Source of the DNA: Sunxiuqinia indica | Lineage (GTDB): Bacteria; Bacteroidota; Bacteroidia; Bacteroidales; Prolixibacteraceae | DNA length: 64,000 nt | Direction of reading: 5' to 3' | NCBI RefSeq assembly: GCF_009847015.1 | Contig: NZ_WVEM01000002.1 | Location: 62,001-126,000, forward strand | Shown here: positions 16,936 to 26,491 of the stretch, one piece after another | Layout of the letters: every line of letters starts with the position of its first letter | Numbering within the stretch: position 1 is the stretch's first letter | Made by a program: the position numbers and the translations under genes | The notes under the pieces: model-generated | Databases searched by the model: none | Told to the model about the DNA's origin: nothing | Seen by the model: only the letters and a program-made list of their open reading frames with translations

Positions 16936-19041
16936 TTAAGTATCCTGTTTGCGGTAAACTTTTTTCAGGCGGATTCCACTAATTGATAGGTCTTCCGCCG
17001 GGCTGTCGTTTCCGTCAGATAAATAAAATAGCTTTGACTCGTGCTTTTGGAGAGTGACTGTAATTTCGCTGAGATTTCCCAGCCCCATACTTTCACCCAA
17101 GGTCCACTCGTATACCCAATTGCTGCTCTCTTCATTGATCTCGGAAAAAACAAAGTTTTCGGTTACTGTTTCTTCTGTATCATTAAAAATCAGGAGCCCC
17201 CAGGCTTTGGGTGAGCGGTAACGTCGTAGCGCAACCTTGCATGTTTTGTCCTGCCCCCAATACGGAAGGGTAGCACTTTGTGGCCGTTCATGGGGAAGCA
17301 ACAGGCGCCAGGTTTCCAGCTGTTCGTCAGTTAGGGTTGAAAAGCGGTCGGAGATACTTACGACCCCACCTAAAATACCACTCCAGTATGCCAGACTAGT
17401 TTTTTCGGTGTTGGTTAGGTTGCAATTCATATTACGAAGCGAAATAACATCCGGATCGTTTTGCCAAAATACGTTGTTGAAGTACTGGCAGTTGTAGCTT
17501 TCCTGAAGCATATTGCCAACACCGTTTTGCTCCCATTCACAATTAATGCTATTTGCAATACGCATGGCATCAACATAACCAATCATCGGTGCATAAGGCG
17601 ATGTGCCACTTAGCCAAAAGCTTCCGGCTCCTATTTCTTCCCGAATAATATTTAAAATTTCCGTAAAAATCTGAACTGAAGTTTTGGTTTTATCATATCG
17701 TTCAATGCCAACTGACGGTTTATGTCCCCAATCCATAAATTCAGTTTTGTAAAAGGTAAATCCCATTTTTCGGAATGTCCGGAAAACTTTTTGGATATAA
17801 CGCTTTACTTCAGGGTGACTACCATCGAGAGCATAATGCGTGCCTTCCTTGAAATTCCACTCAGGAATAGGAATGCCTTCCTTATCACGAATTAACCAGT
17901 CTTTATGTCGTTTGAAGACTTTGCTTTCCTCGCTTACCATAAATGGCGCAACCCAAATACCTGCCCGGTAACGTCGTTGAAAGATATCGCGAGCAGCGGG
18001 TTCGAGTCCTTTTGGCCATTTGTCATTCGTATCCAGCCAATCGCCATGAATGGCATAGCCATCATTGATCAAAATAGTATCCAGCAAAATTTCCGGATCC
18101 ATTGACTCCAATGAAGTCAACAGTTTTGTTAGTTTCTCGTGGTCGAAATCGTGTTGAAACTCGTTAAATGAATCCCAGTGATAGCTCGTTTTTGAATCTT
18201 TTCGTGCATCCAGGTTTTCTGAAATATTCCAGGCTAGATGTTGCAGCGTTTCATAGGGTTTATTTCCATAATAAATATAGATGTCCGGTAGTTTGATAAA
18301 ATCATCTTTTAGCGGAATTCTTTCTGTAACAAAGCCGGTTTCGAAAAAGATTGACTCAACATCGGGGTAGCGGTCAACTAAGCCTCGGCGGTGTGGGCGG
18401 TTATATAGCGAACTTTTTTGGACAAAATCGTTATGCTCAAATGTACCAACGACTAAGCTGTCATTTTCAGCTGAGATCAAACCCGTTGTCAGATATGAAT
18501 CATAGGACCAGGCCTGTTCCCCGAGCTCATTACCAAATTCTTCTTGTGATGGCTTTTGAAATTCATATAAACCTGTTGGACCTCCAAATCCTTGTCCCTG
18601 TTTGAAGAAATGCTTGACGCCGTTAACCGTTGCTTCGCCCAATGGACAAAACCAGTAGGGGGCGCGAGGCATTCCACTTAACTCGGCACCGATAGAGATA
18701 GAACCTGAGTTCACTTTCAGATCGAGCATAACAAAACCACGATCCAGTTCATAAATAATTCGTTTACCTTTTGGTGAGTCACCCATAAACGTATTACGGA
18801 CGAAAATACTCTGTCCATCAATCGTAGGGCGGCAATTTTGAAGACTGATTCTTCCTGCAACTAAGTCAAAGGTACCGTCGTTATGAAGAATCCACTGTGG
18901 CTTACCGATTTTAAAACGGTCTCGGTCAATCGCAGCAGGGTACTCAAAGGCATTTGCGTAATGGGGAAGTGTTAGGAGTGAGCCTATTCCAGTACCTAGT
19001 AATTTTAAAAAATTTCTTCTTTCAATGGCCTTTTTGGTCAT
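16936..19041 (-). CDS. GH36-like secreted alpha-galactosidase-type glycosidase with Tat signal
   Basis: The 701-residue protein starts with 'ERRNFLKLLGTGIGSLLTL', a twin-arginine type signal. After an N-terminal beta-domain comes a TIM-barrel region of clan GH-D type: 'YHWDSFNEF' (287-295), 'ILINDGYAIHGDW' (324-336), 'GIWVAPFM' (361-368), 'YALDGSHPEV' (403-412), 'FYKTEFMDWG' (430-439) and 'YVDAMRIANS' (489-498), followed by a C-terminal beta-domain. The likely nucleophile strand reads KTEFMDW rather than the KWDxN of well-studied GH36 enzymes, and the usual Asp after 'MRI' is replaced, so substrate and even activity are uncertain. It stands alone with 100-plus nt on both sides. Confidence 0.7.
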   Translation of the reverse strand: MTKKAIERRNFLKLLGTGIGSLLTLPHYANAFEYPAAIDRDRFKIGKPQWILHNDGTFDLVAGRISLQNCRPTIDGQSIFVRNTFMGDSPKGKRIIYELDRGFVMLDLKVNSGSISIGAELSGMPRAPYWFCPLGEATVNGVKHFFKQGQGFGGPTGLYEFQKPSQEEFGNELGEQAWSYDSYLTTGLISAENDSLVVGTFEHNDFVQKSSLYNRPHRRGLVDRYPDVESIFFETGFVTERIPLKDDFIKLPDIYIYYGNKPYETLQHLAWNISENLDARKDSKTSYHWDSFNEFQHDFDHEKLTKLLTSLESMDPEILLDTILINDGYAIHGDWLDTNDKWPKGLEPAARDIFQRRYRAGIWVAPFMVSEESKVFKRHKDWLIRDKEGIPIPEWNFKEGTHYALDGSHPEVKRYIQKVFRTFRKMGFTFYKTEFMDWGHKPSVGIERYDKTKTSVQIFTEILNIIREEIGAGSFWLSGTSPYAPMIGYVDAMRIANSINCEWEQNGVGNMLQESYNCQYFNNVFWQNDPDVISLRNMNCNLTNTEKTSLAYWSGILGGVVSISDRFSTLTDEQLETWRLLLPHERPQSATLPYWGQDKTCKVALRRYRSPKAWGLLIFNDTEETVTENFVFSEINEESSNWVYEWTLGESMGLGNLSEITVTLQKHESKLFYLSDGNDSPAEDLSISGIRLKKVYRKQDT

Positions 19042-19215
19042 AGACGACGTTATTGATTAGTTAAGTGGCTGTAAATTTAACAACTTTTAACAATGTATGC
19101 ATTAAAAGATCAAAAACTTCTTTTTTGGTAAGGGGTTGTTTGTCAGGTGTATATGTCGAATTATGTTGTGAAAAATGTTTGTGTTAGTTTCTTGCTGAGC
19201 ATTATTAAAAGCAAA

Positions 19216-20520
19216 TCATGGTGTTGCTTTAACCATTTTGTTGATTTGTTTTTCAATTTTTTGGCGAGTCTTTTCATCAAACGAGGCAATTCGTGTTTTG
19301 TGACTACCATTTTTTAAAACGAATTTGTAGTTGTTGCCTCTTTTTCTTACCGATGCAGAGCTTGCGGTCCAGGGGTCAATCTCGCCGTAGATAAGAATAA
19401 TATTTTCAGCATCATCCTTCAAAAAGGCTTTGACTTTGCGAGATGTCTTGTCGCTGTATTTGACGGATGTAGCAGAAGGAACCATAAATTGATTCAAGTA
19501 TCCTTTGGCTGATTTTACAGATAAAAGGTCATCAAGAGGTTTTGTGTCGTATCCGTAGTAACCCAGTTCGTGAGCTGCCTGATAAAAAAAGGCACGATAT
19601 TTAGCTGATCCTTCGTACGAAAAATAGTCGGGAGGACTGGACTTTGCCAAATATTCAAAAAGAAGCTGGTCATCTGAATTGCTGTCAGGAATTTTGCTGC
19701 AATCGTAACCCCATTGCCAAAAAGCAAAAGGAAATTCAAGGACGATGTAGTCCAACACTTCATCAAGTGTTATGGGAAACTGATATGCTCTGGCTGCGGC
19801 GTATTTTTTCAATAGAGGGCGCATTTGATCTCTCCTTTTAAGTATTTCTCGTTGAAATTTTTCAATTTGAAATCGGCATTCGCTTGTCCCCACCTCTTTC
19901 AAAAATAGTTCATGACGCCCGTCTTCTACGCCAAAATTTAGTGGGGCAACGTAGGCAACAGTAGCCGAGACATCGTCTGGGAAAAAAGCCCGATGTGCCA
20001 AGGCTGTTTGCCCGCCCTTGCTAATTCCCGTATTTAACCATTTTGCCTGATAATATTTGTTGAAAAGTTCAATTATGCGATGGTGGTCGTTAGCTGCATT
20101 TTCAACGGTAAGAAATTGCCAGTCCAGCGAGTCAGGAATTGACTCACCAAAATATCGATGCTCCACACAAACCTGGTTCGCATCTAACATGGTTGTGAGT
20201 TCGTTGATGTATTTGGGCTTTGAAGCATAGTCTGCAGCGTACCCTTCGGTAATTAAAACGACAGGGCTGGCTGGATGTTTATCGGCTAAAAATACGCGTT
20301 GAAGGAAGAATCCGTTGGTTGTGTCTTTATAATCGATCGGCTGCCTGATTTTTAACACGTATGTCTGCTTGAAAAAAGAATTTCCTTCAATCGAATCGAT
20401 AGTGACGATTTCCGGTTGTGTTTTCAGAAACTTGATTAGGTCCTGACTGTTTCCTGTATAAGCGAGAATTAGAAGAACTAGAGTTCCCAGGAGGTGCTTT
20501 AATCGTGTTTGTCTTTTCAT
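19216..20520 (-). CDS. Secreted S37-family (PS-10) serine tripeptidyl aminopeptidase-like protein
   Basis: The 434-residue protein has a signal peptide ('HLLGTLVLLILAYTGNSQ') and an alpha/beta-hydrolase fold of Peptidase_S37 type. Visible features are 'YVLKIRQPIDYKD', 'VLITEGYAADYASKP', 'VEHRYFGESIPDSLDW', the nucleophile elbow 'NTGISKGGQTALAHRAFFPD' and, near the C-terminus, 'YGEIDPWTASS' (Asp) and 'KNGSHKTRI' (His). The catalytic triad therefore looks complete. Periplasmic or extracellular peptide trimming is expected. It is preceded by a 460-nt gap and points away from the DUF4395 gene. Confidence 0.8.
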   Translation of the reverse strand: MKRQTRLKHLLGTLVLLILAYTGNSQDLIKFLKTQPEIVTIDSIEGNSFFKQTYVLKIRQPIDYKDTTNGFFLQRVFLADKHPASPVVLITEGYAADYASKPKYINELTTMLDANQVCVEHRYFGESIPDSLDWQFLTVENAANDHHRIIELFNKYYQAKWLNTGISKGGQTALAHRAFFPDDVSATVAYVAPLNFGVEDGRHELFLKEVGTSECRFQIEKFQREILKRRDQMRPLLKKYAAARAYQFPITLDEVLDYIVLEFPFAFWQWGYDCSKIPDSNSDDQLLFEYLAKSSPPDYFSYEGSAKYRAFFYQAAHELGYYGYDTKPLDDLLSVKSAKGYLNQFMVPSATSVKYSDKTSRKVKAFLKDDAENIILIYGEIDPWTASSASVRKRGNNYKFVLKNGSHKTRIASFDEKTRQKIEKQINKMVKATP

Positions 20521-20984
20521 AATAAGCGTATTGCAATGTCTTAACTGATGATTCGATATTTTGGATGGGACAGTTCGTTAAATTTTCTGAGATTTTCAAA
20601 AATACATGAAACGAACATGAGCAAAATTTTGCTTGCACATGAGGATGATTATTGGGAGTTCCATGCGTTGGTGCACTAAATTAGAGAACTTCAGTGGAGT
20701 ACGAAAATTGTACGAACTTAAAGTAAAAAAATAATCATATAAAAATATAGAATAATCCGTGTCAGGAAATAACGAATAGAACGACTATTTGATTGTAATT
20801 GGAAGATGAACTATTAATCGGTGTCTGATAATTAAATCAGCGTTTAATGTAAATAAACTATTAAATTCAAGTATTGTTATTTAGAATAGTTCAAAATAAT
20901 TAATAAAAAAACAGATAAATTTGTCTGAATATATTTAGATGACAAAAAATAGGTCACCTAAAATGGATGAAAGGAGATTAAAAG
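20521..20984. other. A+T-rich divergent intergenic region
   Basis: Promoters for the leftward S37 peptidase and the rightward DUF4395 gene must lie here. A good Shine-Dalgarno-like AAAGGAGATT sits 5 nt before the ATG at 20985, unusual for this window. No RNA gene or repeat was recognised. Confidence 0.5.
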
Positions 20985-21425
20985 ATGAAGAATGTATTTT
21001 GTCCCATATCAGAAGAACGAATCAATGAGCAAGTGCCGCGCGTAACAGCTTTGCTGGTTATGTTGGTGGTGATTGCTGCGTTTGCTTTAGACTCAGTAGT
21101 TGTTATGGGATTGTTAACGGCTGATTTTTTTATCCGGGCGTTTACTCAAATGAAATTTAGTCCTTTAAGTTTTTTGGCCTCGAAAACAGTAAAGGCCTTA
21201 AAATTACCAGTAAATAAAATAGATAAAGCACCTAAGATTTTTGCTGCCCGTATGGGATTTACCATGGCATTGGTTGTCGCTTTATTATTTGTATTACAGT
21301 TATACACAGCAGCGGCGGTAGTGGCCGGTGTGCTTGTGTTTTTTGCAGGGCTTGAGTTTGCTTTTGCCTTTTGCGCAGGATGTACAATCTACACCTACTT
21401 TGTACTTCCGTTTTACACCGATTAA
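20985..21425 (+). CDS. DUF4395 family membrane protein
   Basis: The 146-residue protein starts 'MKNVFCPISEERINEQVPR', which is the DUF4395 N-terminus (Cys-Pro then conserved Arg), has two hydrophobic blocks (about 20-45 and 90-135) and ends with 'CAGCTIYTYFVLP', the conserved cysteine pair of the family. The cysteines near the membrane suggest a redox or metal role, but the function of the family is not known. A strong AAAGGAGATT leader supports the start. Followed by a clear terminator. Confidence 0.85.
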   Translation: MKNVFCPISEERINEQVPRVTALLVMLVVIAAFALDSVVVMGLLTADFFIRAFTQMKFSPLSFLASKTVKALKLPVNKIDKAPKIFAARMGFTMALVVALLFVLQLYTAAAVVAGVLVFFAGLEFAFAFCAGCTIYTYFVLPFYTD

Positions 21426-21458
21426 TTTTCCAACAATTAATATTAGTTTTTTCTCGGG

Positions 21459-21483
21459 AAAACCGGCTTTGGCCGGTTTTTTT
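21459..21483 (+). terminator. Terminator after the DUF4395 gene
   Basis: AAAACCGGC and GCCGGTTTT arms with a short TTTG loop are followed by a T-run. The left A-run means it could also work for the convergent M19 dipeptidase gene. Confidence 0.85.
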
Positions 21484-21495
21484 GTGTCTTATTTA

Positions 21496-22722
21496 TTAGT
21501 GTGCGTCTAGTTTCCCTGATACTTTTTCAACTTCTCTCCAAACACGTAAAAAATTGCCACCCCAAATCTTTCGAATGTCTTTGGGTTTGTAGTCGCGTTT
21601 TAGCAGTTCGTAAGTAATGTTGGGAAATTGACTAACATCGTTGCAGTCTGCCAGTCCACCTCCACCATCAAAGTCACTGCCAATTCCAACATAGTCAACA
21701 CCCACAAGTTGTACGATATGATCAATGTGATCAACCATATCAGCCACTGTTGGAAGTTTTTTGGGGAGTTTCTTCATGTTTCTCCAGTCGGCTTCAAAAA
21801 CTTCTTTTTCCTGATCAGACATTTTGCTGTATTTGGTACGGTATATCTTCATCAGTCGACTTTCTGCGGCATATCTTTCAGTGCTTGTGTCGGGTTCCTT
21901 GATGTAATCATCCAGCAGGCACATTTGAATTACGCCACCATTTTCCGCCAGCTTTTTAATCATCTCGTCACTCATATTGCGATCGTGATTAGCAACTGCT
22001 CTTGCGCAGGAATGACTGGCAATAACCGGCGCCTGGCTCATGTTCATTACATCAAAAAAGGAATCGTCCGACAGGTGAGAAACGTCTACCATCATCCCCA
22101 GACGATTCATTTCATGAATGACCATTTGCCCAAATTCGCTGACTCCACCGTGTTCAGGAGGAGTTAGGTCGCTCGACGAGTCGCAAATGTCGTTATGAAA
22201 TGAATGACAAAGTGTAATGTAGCGAACTCCTCGGTTGTAAAAGCCTTCAATTCGAGATAGTTCTTTTGCAATTGGAAAACCGTTTTCCATGCCAATGCAG
22301 ATGACGTGCTTCCCGGCCAGTTGAATATTGGAGATGTTTTCCGGACTATACGCTAATTGTGCAAAATCGGGATGGGAAACAACCATCGCATGAATTGAGT
22401 CAATCATGGTGTTGGCATGTAGAAAGGCATGTCGGTAGTTTGCCTTTGTTCGCGGTTTTTGCCCGGTAAAAACGCCGAAGAATGAAACATCCAGACTGCC
22501 TTCGTCCATTTTCGGAAAATCCACCTGACACTCGGAAGCGTTGTGCTGTTCGCCAATATCGAATCCATCTTTCAGCAACAATATGGGCGTGTCGTTGTGG
22601 GTGTCGATTGTTATTATTCGTTGGTGAAGATTTTGAGCTTTTCGCCAAAGTCGGGAATCTTTTTTCTGAGCACTTGTGCCCAAATTCAAAACGAGTAAAG
22701 CTAATATAAGTAGGTTTTTCAT
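21496..22722 (-). CDS. Secreted M19 (renal-type) dipeptidase
   Basis: The 408-residue protein has a signal peptide (MKNLLILALLVLNLGTSAQ) and the binuclear-zinc amidohydrolase fold of membrane dipeptidases: 'IDTHNDTP' (HxD ligands), 'GMENGFPIAKELSRIEGFY' (bridging Glu), 'TLCHSFHND', 'MVDVSHLSDDSF', 'IASHSCARAVANHDRN' and 'GIGSDFDGGGG'. The ATG at 22722 is chosen because it begins the signal peptide; the frame is open 32 codons further upstream. It follows mpl by 55 nt on the same strand. With Mpl, a role in processing muropeptide-derived dipeptides is attractive but is inference. Confidence 0.9.
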   Translation of the reverse strand: MKNLLILALLVLNLGTSAQKKDSRLWRKAQNLHQRIITIDTHNDTPILLLKDGFDIGEQHNASECQVDFPKMDEGSLDVSFFGVFTGQKPRTKANYRHAFLHANTMIDSIHAMVVSHPDFAQLAYSPENISNIQLAGKHVICIGMENGFPIAKELSRIEGFYNRGVRYITLCHSFHNDICDSSSDLTPPEHGGVSEFGQMVIHEMNRLGMMVDVSHLSDDSFFDVMNMSQAPVIASHSCARAVANHDRNMSDEMIKKLAENGGVIQMCLLDDYIKEPDTSTERYAAESRLMKIYRTKYSKMSDQEKEVFEADWRNMKKLPKKLPTVADMVDHIDHIVQLVGVDYVGIGSDFDGGGGLADCNDVSQFPNITYELLKRDYKPKDIRKIWGGNFLRVWREVEKVSGKLDAH

Positions 22723-22777
22723 TTCAGTAATAAATTCGTAGTTGCTCGTCCTCCATTTGGGTGTCGAAGCCTGTTTT

Positions 22778-24154
22778 TTATTTATATTGAAGCGGTTTCC
22801 CGGTGATCTCTTTAGCAAAGCCCTTTAAATCTTGCCCCGAAAAATTGCCCGAAGTCATGATCAAAAGATTTTTAGCCGTCCAATCTATTTTTCGCAGCTT
22901 GTCAAATAGCTCGTTCGGATCGGTAAAAACCTGCAATCCTTTTTTTGCAAAAGCATGGGCAACTTCCTCTTTTTTAATCGGATCCAGCCTTTTGTGCTCG
23001 ATTGTTTTTGGATTGAAGAAAACATAAGCCTGATCGGCTTCCTCCATGCATCCACTGTATTGAGGGAGAAACTTTTTTTTCAACGAGCTAAACGTGTGCA
23101 ACTCCATCACAGCGACGAGTTGACGATTGACGAATTGCTTTTTTACGGCTGATGTTGTCGCTTTTAGTTTGGAAGGCGAATGAGCGAAGTCATAAAAAAC
23201 AGTACCGTTTTCGTTTGCTGATAAAATTTCCAAACGGCGGGCGGCGCCTTTAAACGAACTCATGGCACTGTAGAATTGCTCATCGCTCACACCCAATTTT
23301 TCGCAAACCAATTTTGCCCCCGCAATATTCTGGAGGTTGTGATTTCCGAATACCTGCAGACGAATTTTCCGGTCATCATTGTTTAAGTAAGTTACACCGT
23401 CAATAACCGTCGATTTATGCTCTTTGTACGGGATTTGCTCAATGCCATTGGATGTAGCAGTCGCAATTTGGCGAAGGTTTTCGTCGTCTTCATAATATAT
23501 AAGCGAACCACCTTTTTCGATTTGTGTGGCAAAAATCCGAAACTGCTCCACATAGTTTTCGAAAGTTGGAAACACATTGATATGGTCCCATGCAATTCCA
23601 CTTAACAGCGCGATGTGGGGATGATACAAATGAAACTTTGGTCGACGGTCGATGGGGGAAGACAGGTATTCATCCCCTTCAAAAACAGCTATCTGTGTAT
23701 CTTTTTTTAGCGAAACCATGGTTTCAAATCCCTCCAGACTGGCTCCAACCATGTAATCGAAATCGATGTGGTTGGTTTTAAAAACATGCATAATCATTGA
23801 TGTGATGCTGGTTTTTCCATGCGAACCGCCAATCACCACCCGTGTTTTGTCTTTGGTTTGTTCGTAAAGGTATTCGGGGTACGAGTATATTTTTACCCCA
23901 AGTTCTTGCGCACGTTTTAGTTCCGGATTGTCAGGATGTGCATGCATGCCTAAAATAATAGCATCAATATCGTTGGTGATTAGCTTCGGATGCCAACCTT
24001 CGCGTTGAGGAAGTAGCCCGTATTTTTGAAGACGACTTTTAGATGGCTCAAAAATTTCGTCATCGCTTCCGGTAACTCGGTAGCCTTTTTTATGCAGAGC
24101 AATAGCCAGGTTGTGCATGGCACTTCCGCCAATGGCAATAAAATGAATGTGCAT
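22778..24154 (-). CDS. mpl: UDP-N-acetylmuramate:L-Ala-gamma-D-Glu-mDAP ligase Mpl
   Basis: Mpl reattaches recycled tripeptide to UDP-MurNAc in the cytoplasm. The 458-residue Mur-ligase has the N-terminal 'HFIAIGGSAMHNLAIALHKK' Rossmann motif, ATP loop 'GGSHGKTSITSMI' (109-121), 'VFEGDEYLSS' with the carbamylated-Lys/Glu region, and 'FYDFAHSPSKLKAT' of the C-terminal domain. The sequence lacks the MurC-specific start and reads as Mpl. Presence implies peptidoglycan recycling and meso-DAP peptidoglycan. M19 dipeptidase follows in the same direction. Confidence 0.92.
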   Translation of the reverse strand: MHIHFIAIGGSAMHNLAIALHKKGYRVTGSDDEIFEPSKSRLQKYGLLPQREGWHPKLITNDIDAIILGMHAHPDNPELKRAQELGVKIYSYPEYLYEQTKDKTRVVIGGSHGKTSITSMIMHVFKTNHIDFDYMVGASLEGFETMVSLKKDTQIAVFEGDEYLSSPIDRRPKFHLYHPHIALLSGIAWDHINVFPTFENYVEQFRIFATQIEKGGSLIYYEDDENLRQIATATSNGIEQIPYKEHKSTVIDGVTYLNNDDRKIRLQVFGNHNLQNIAGAKLVCEKLGVSDEQFYSAMSSFKGAARRLEILSANENGTVFYDFAHSPSKLKATTSAVKKQFVNRQLVAVMELHTFSSLKKKFLPQYSGCMEEADQAYVFFNPKTIEHKRLDPIKKEEVAHAFAKKGLQVFTDPNELFDKLRKIDWTAKNLLIMTSGNFSGQDLKGFAKEITGKPLQYK

Positions 24155-24286
24155 GAAGTTAGGATTCTGTTTTTGAAAGCTTAAAATTAATGAAAGTAGA
24201 ACAAGTCCAGTGCTTCTTCGAAAAAATAATTGGATTTTAGGATTGGCTTGTTTTCTATAGTTTTGAAATTCGATAAAAAGAGAAGC

Positions 24287-25372
24287 ATGAGAACGAAGAT
24301 TTTCAGTAAATCGTTATTGGGTATTTGGCTGGCGGTGGCAACTTTTTTACTCACCGAATTGGCGGCAGCTTTTCCTGCAATGACCGAGGCGTTTTATTCG
24401 CAGCAAATTTACCCGGTTGTGGCCACCATTCTTTCAGCAGTGAGTCGACAGGTGCCGTTTTCGCTGGATGATTTATTTTATGTGGGGTTGATCTTTTTCG
24501 CAGTTGTGACCGTTGTTGCGCTGGTGATTCGAAAAATCAAATGGCGAAAATTTCTTCTTCTTTGGTTCAATTCACTGGCGATCTTGTATATGCTTTTCTA
24601 CTGGCTTTGGGGTTTTAATTATTACAGGGAAGATCTGAATCAACGCTTGTCAATTTCTGAAAGTGAACCGGGTACTGAATTATTTTTAACTGTTTTTGAA
24701 AAGTTGGTCGAGCGAACCAATGAGTCGTATGTGAAAATTGATTCGTTGAGAAAATCGCAAGTCGATTTATGGATTGAAAATTCCTATCAACACTTAGCTC
24801 CGTTTTTGCAGATTGAATATCCTTCGGGAGTGCGTCGGTCAAAGTCGATTACCTTTAGCCGCTTTTTTGCTGCGGCTACCATCTCGGGTTACTACGGACC
24901 ATTTTTTAACGAAGTGCATGTGAATAGTTACTTGTTGCCGATTGAATACCCCTTGGTGCTGGCCCACGAAAAGGCTCATCAATTTGGAATTACGGGTGAG
25001 GCTGAAGCCAATTTTTATGCCTGGTTGGTGTGTTCTCAAAGTCAGGAAAAACAATTGCGATACAGTGCCAATTTGTATGTGCTGCGCTACTTTATTTATG
25101 AGGCCTATAAATTAGAAGGCTACACCGAAATTATTGAAAAACTGGATGAACGGGTAAAGTCAGATTTGCGCCGAATACGCGAACATTGGCTCCAGCTTCG
25201 TGATGAAAAAATAGATGATTATGCCTCAAAAGTGAACGATGCCTACCTGAAGACGAATAAGATAGAAAAGGGGATTGATGATTATACGGGTGTGGTTAAG
25301 TTTGTCATGGACTTTGAAACCGATTCGCTTTCGCAGAAGAGAGTGATCGGTTTACAGGGGCAGTCTCAGTAG
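24287..25372 (+). CDS. DUF3810 membrane protein with HExxH-like motif
   Basis: The protein (361 residues from ATG 24287) has three N-terminal membrane helices (about 10-30, 55-78, 90-108) and a soluble domain with 'LVLAHEKAHQFGITGEAEANFYA', i.e. HEKAH followed by a Glu 9-10 residues on, the layout of a gluzincin-type zinc site. This is the Bacteroidota DUF3810 family, predicted zinc metalloprotease, substrate unknown. An upstream TTG at 24230 would add 19 residues; ATG 24287 gives MRTKIFSKSLLGIW directly before the first helix. It is divergent from mpl with a 130-nt gap. Confidence 0.85.
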   Translation: MRTKIFSKSLLGIWLAVATFLLTELAAAFPAMTEAFYSQQIYPVVATILSAVSRQVPFSLDDLFYVGLIFFAVVTVVALVIRKIKWRKFLLLWFNSLAILYMLFYWLWGFNYYREDLNQRLSISESEPGTELFLTVFEKLVERTNESYVKIDSLRKSQVDLWIENSYQHLAPFLQIEYPSGVRRSKSITFSRFFAAATISGYYGPFFNEVHVNSYLLPIEYPLVLAHEKAHQFGITGEAEANFYAWLVCSQSQEKQLRYSANLYVLRYFIYEAYKLEGYTEIIEKLDERVKSDLRRIREHWLQLRDEKIDDYASKVNDAYLKTNKIEKGIDDYTGVVKFVMDFETDSLSQKRVIGLQGQSQ

Positions 25373-25434
25373 GATCGTTTTCCTTCAACTGCCCACTTTT
25401 TACTATTTTCACACCCAAATTAAAAATCAGAACT

Positions 25435-26265
25435 ATGCAAATCCATGCCATTCATGCCGGCCATTTTTCATGCGATGGGGGCGCACTTTTTAGTGTGATT
25501 CCAAAACCATTGTGGACGAAAGCTTATCCGGCAGACGAGAACAATGTGACCAGGCTAACCATGCGCTGCTTATTGGTTGATCAGGGAGAACGGAAGATAT
25601 TGATTGAAGCAGGGGTTGGCGATCATTACCCGGAGAAAGTGAAGCGGAACAATGGGCATGAAGAAACGGACGCCCTGCCAGGGTCGCTGGCTGAAAAGGG
25701 CTATTTGGTTGGCGATATTACCGATGTTGTTTTTACTCACCTGCATTGGGACCACTGCAATGGTGCTGTGTTAAAAGAAGAGCAAAGTTTGAAATTACTT
25801 TTCCCAAATGCGACGCACTGGTGTAGCAAGCGCCAATGGGAGCATGCTCAGGTTTCGAATATGCGCGAACGAGCGGCTTATTTTTACGATGTATTGAACT
25901 TTCTGAAAGCTGAAGGTAACATGCAGCTGGTTGAAAATGAAGGTGAGCTATTTCCCGACTTCGAAGTTCGTTTTTTTGATGGTCACACCCCTGGGCAAAT
26001 GATTCCTTTGGTGAAGCACGAAGGGAAAACTTACGTTTACACATCGGATCTGATTCCAACAACTGCAAATATCCCAATTGTGTGGCTGGCTTCCTACGAT
26101 TTGTATCCGGTTACCACTATGGAAGAAAAGGAAGCTTTTTTAAAAGAAGCTGCTGATAACAAATATGTCCTGTTTTTTGAGCATGATTTTTACTCCGAAT
26201 GTGCGACAGTAGAATGGACTGACCGGGGGCCGAAGCTGAAAGAGGTATTTTCACTGTCAAAATAG
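25435..26265 (+). CDS. Metallo-beta-lactamase-fold hydrolase
   Basis: The 276-residue protein has the zinc-binding 'THLHWDHCNG' (HxHxDH), 'FFDGHTPGQM' (third His site), 'YTSDLIPT' (bridging Asp) and 'FFEHDFY' (last His). The arrangement is like the lactonase-type branch of MBL-fold proteins, but the substrate cannot be read. It follows the DUF3810 gene by 62 nt on the same strand and is probably cotranscribed. Confidence 0.85.
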   Translation: MQIHAIHAGHFSCDGGALFSVIPKPLWTKAYPADENNVTRLTMRCLLVDQGERKILIEAGVGDHYPEKVKRNNGHEETDALPGSLAEKGYLVGDITDVVFTHLHWDHCNGAVLKEEQSLKLLFPNATHWCSKRQWEHAQVSNMRERAAYFYDVLNFLKAEGNMQLVENEGELFPDFEVRFFDGHTPGQMIPLVKHEGKTYVYTSDLIPTTANIPIVWLASYDLYPVTTMEEKEAFLKEAADNKYVLFFEHDFYSECATVEWTDRGPKLKEVFSLSK

Positions 26266-26491
26266 CTTGTCTATCGGATAACTTTTAGCCATTGGATCAA
26301 CGAGGAGGGACCCGAATTTGCCATATTTTGCTATATATGGAAAGTTAACTTGCCAAATTTTGGTTTTTAGTTGTCCCGATTCTGACTTTCAAGTGATTTG
26401 GTTCGGGCAGCAAGTCCGTAGTTAAAAAACTCGAACTGTAAATGTTGATAATTGAGGCTTATTTTCGAAAATGTCTTTATTTAAAGAGATC

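Noticed and set aside
22778-24154. Annotation as MurC
   Set aside because: The N-terminal motif and overall pattern are those of Mpl, and no division cell-wall genes lie around it.
26266-26491. Partial palindromes between the MBL gene and the cupin lipoprotein gene
   Set aside because: Matches are imperfect and A+T-driven; nothing distinguishes them from background.
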